Below, one piece after another: positions 63,917 to 64,000 of a stretch of 64,000 nt of DNA. Each line of letters begins with the position of its first letter. Within the stretch, counting starts at the first letter, position 1. Source of the DNA: an uncultured Granulosicoccaceae bacterium (GTDB taxonomy: Bacteria > Pseudomonadota > Gammaproteobacteria > Granulosicoccales > Granulosicoccaceae); NCBI GenBank assembly GCA_938035945.1, contig CALHOU010000002.1, forward strand, positions 39,580 through 103,579, read 5' to 3'. The position numbers were made by a program, and so were the translations under genes. A model generated the notes under the pieces. The model was not told the origin of the DNA. It ran no database searches and was given only the letters and a program-made list of their open reading frames with translations.

Positions 63917-64000
63917 TTACCTACCGCGATGATGCATAACACCAGAATTGATCAGCTTGCGATTATGCACATCGATGTACAACGCCACATGATCATCTAA
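63917..64000 (-). CDS. C-terminal fragment of an IS1-like transposase (truncated by window edge)
   Basis: A minus-strand frame open to the right edge encodes 27 residues ending at 63917 and containing 'LDDHVALYIDVHNRKLI'. This aligns with the C-terminus of the transposase at 7494-8387 ('LNDILAIYIHYHNTKLI'; pattern LxDxxAxYIxxHNxKLI). The rest lies outside the window. A second insertion sequence of the same family probably starts here. No terminal repeat matching the first IS is visible next to it. Confidence 0.6.
   Translation of the reverse strand, partial: LDDHVALYIDVHNRKLINSGVMHHRGR

Overview
The window is a chromosomal segment of a Gram-negative gammaproteobacterium. The evidence is a type II secretion system, outer-membrane porin and lipoproteins with lipoboxes, RpoH, FtsYEX, ZapE, Slp, YfhL and TypA. 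Base composition looks intermediate by eye. Several extracytoplasmic products suggest an environmental, probably marine, aerobic lineage: a DM13 lipoprotein, a secreted protein with a C-terminal sorting-like tail, a thrombospondin-type-3-like lipoprotein and a CPA1 antiporter. I cannot name the genus. Start codons are often GTG or TTG.

Layout. 1-4.8 kb: the end of a type II secretion operon, gspD (cut by the left edge), gspE and gspF. 4.8-7.4 kb: a small unknown gene, a translationally overlapping msrA-ppk2 pair (methionine sulfoxide repair and polyphosphate kinase 2), and a CopD-like membrane protein. 7.4-8.4 kb: a complete IS1-like insertion sequence whose ~26-bp terminal inverted repeats can be read directly. 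8.4-12.4 kb: L-serine dehydratase, a small secreted trypsin-like protease, an Slp-type lipoprotein and two roomy intergenic regions, one with FNR/ANR-like palindromes and two coupled micro-ORFs behind a near-ideal Shine-Dalgarno. 12.4-22.4 kb: a purine catabolism island. It runs adenine deaminase (ade), xanthine dehydrogenase (xdhA, xdhB, xdhC; every junction overlaps), a porin, 5-hydroxyisourate hydrolase, an unassigned amidohydrolase and PuuE allantoinase. Urate oxidase and OHCU decarboxylase are absent from the window, and the amidohydrolase occupies the position where a missing step might be.

22.6-33 kb: typA, then on the minus strand a YgjP-type metallopeptidase, a MotA-like membrane protein, a divergent PilZ protein and zapE; then NhaP-type antiporter, adrenodoxin-type ferredoxin, aminotransferase, pncB and an FKBP lipoprotein. 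33-46 kb: mixed metabolic and envelope genes (MDR oxidoreductase, DM13 lipoprotein, NDUFA9-like SDR, LysR regulator, a possible GlyGly-CTERM-like secreted protein, an aminopeptidase lipoprotein, cca, VanZ-like, uppP, MidA-like methyltransferase, folB). 46-48 kb: rpmB-rpmG and a DesB-type acyl-CoA desaturase. 48.4-52 kb: a four-gene GldA/GldF/GldG/DUF4340 ABC operon followed by mutM. 52.8-56 kb: GST, two small unknown or BON genes, yfhL, coaD and rsmD. 56-60 kb: ftsY-ftsE-ftsX-rpoH, with a perfect CIRCE element in the rpoH leader. 60-64 kb: a repeat-bearing lipoprotein, an NrtS-like protein, a Tat-exported isochorismatase-family hydrolase divergent from an AraC regulator, and at the right edge the C-terminus of a second transposase of the same type as the IS.

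Most interesting: the CIRCE site before rpoH (HrcA apparently controlling sigma-32), the purine island with its orphan amidohydrolase, the MotA-like/PilZ pair that lacks canonical motifs and a MotB partner, the msrA-ppk2 coupling, and the micro-ORF region at 10.8-11.0 kb.
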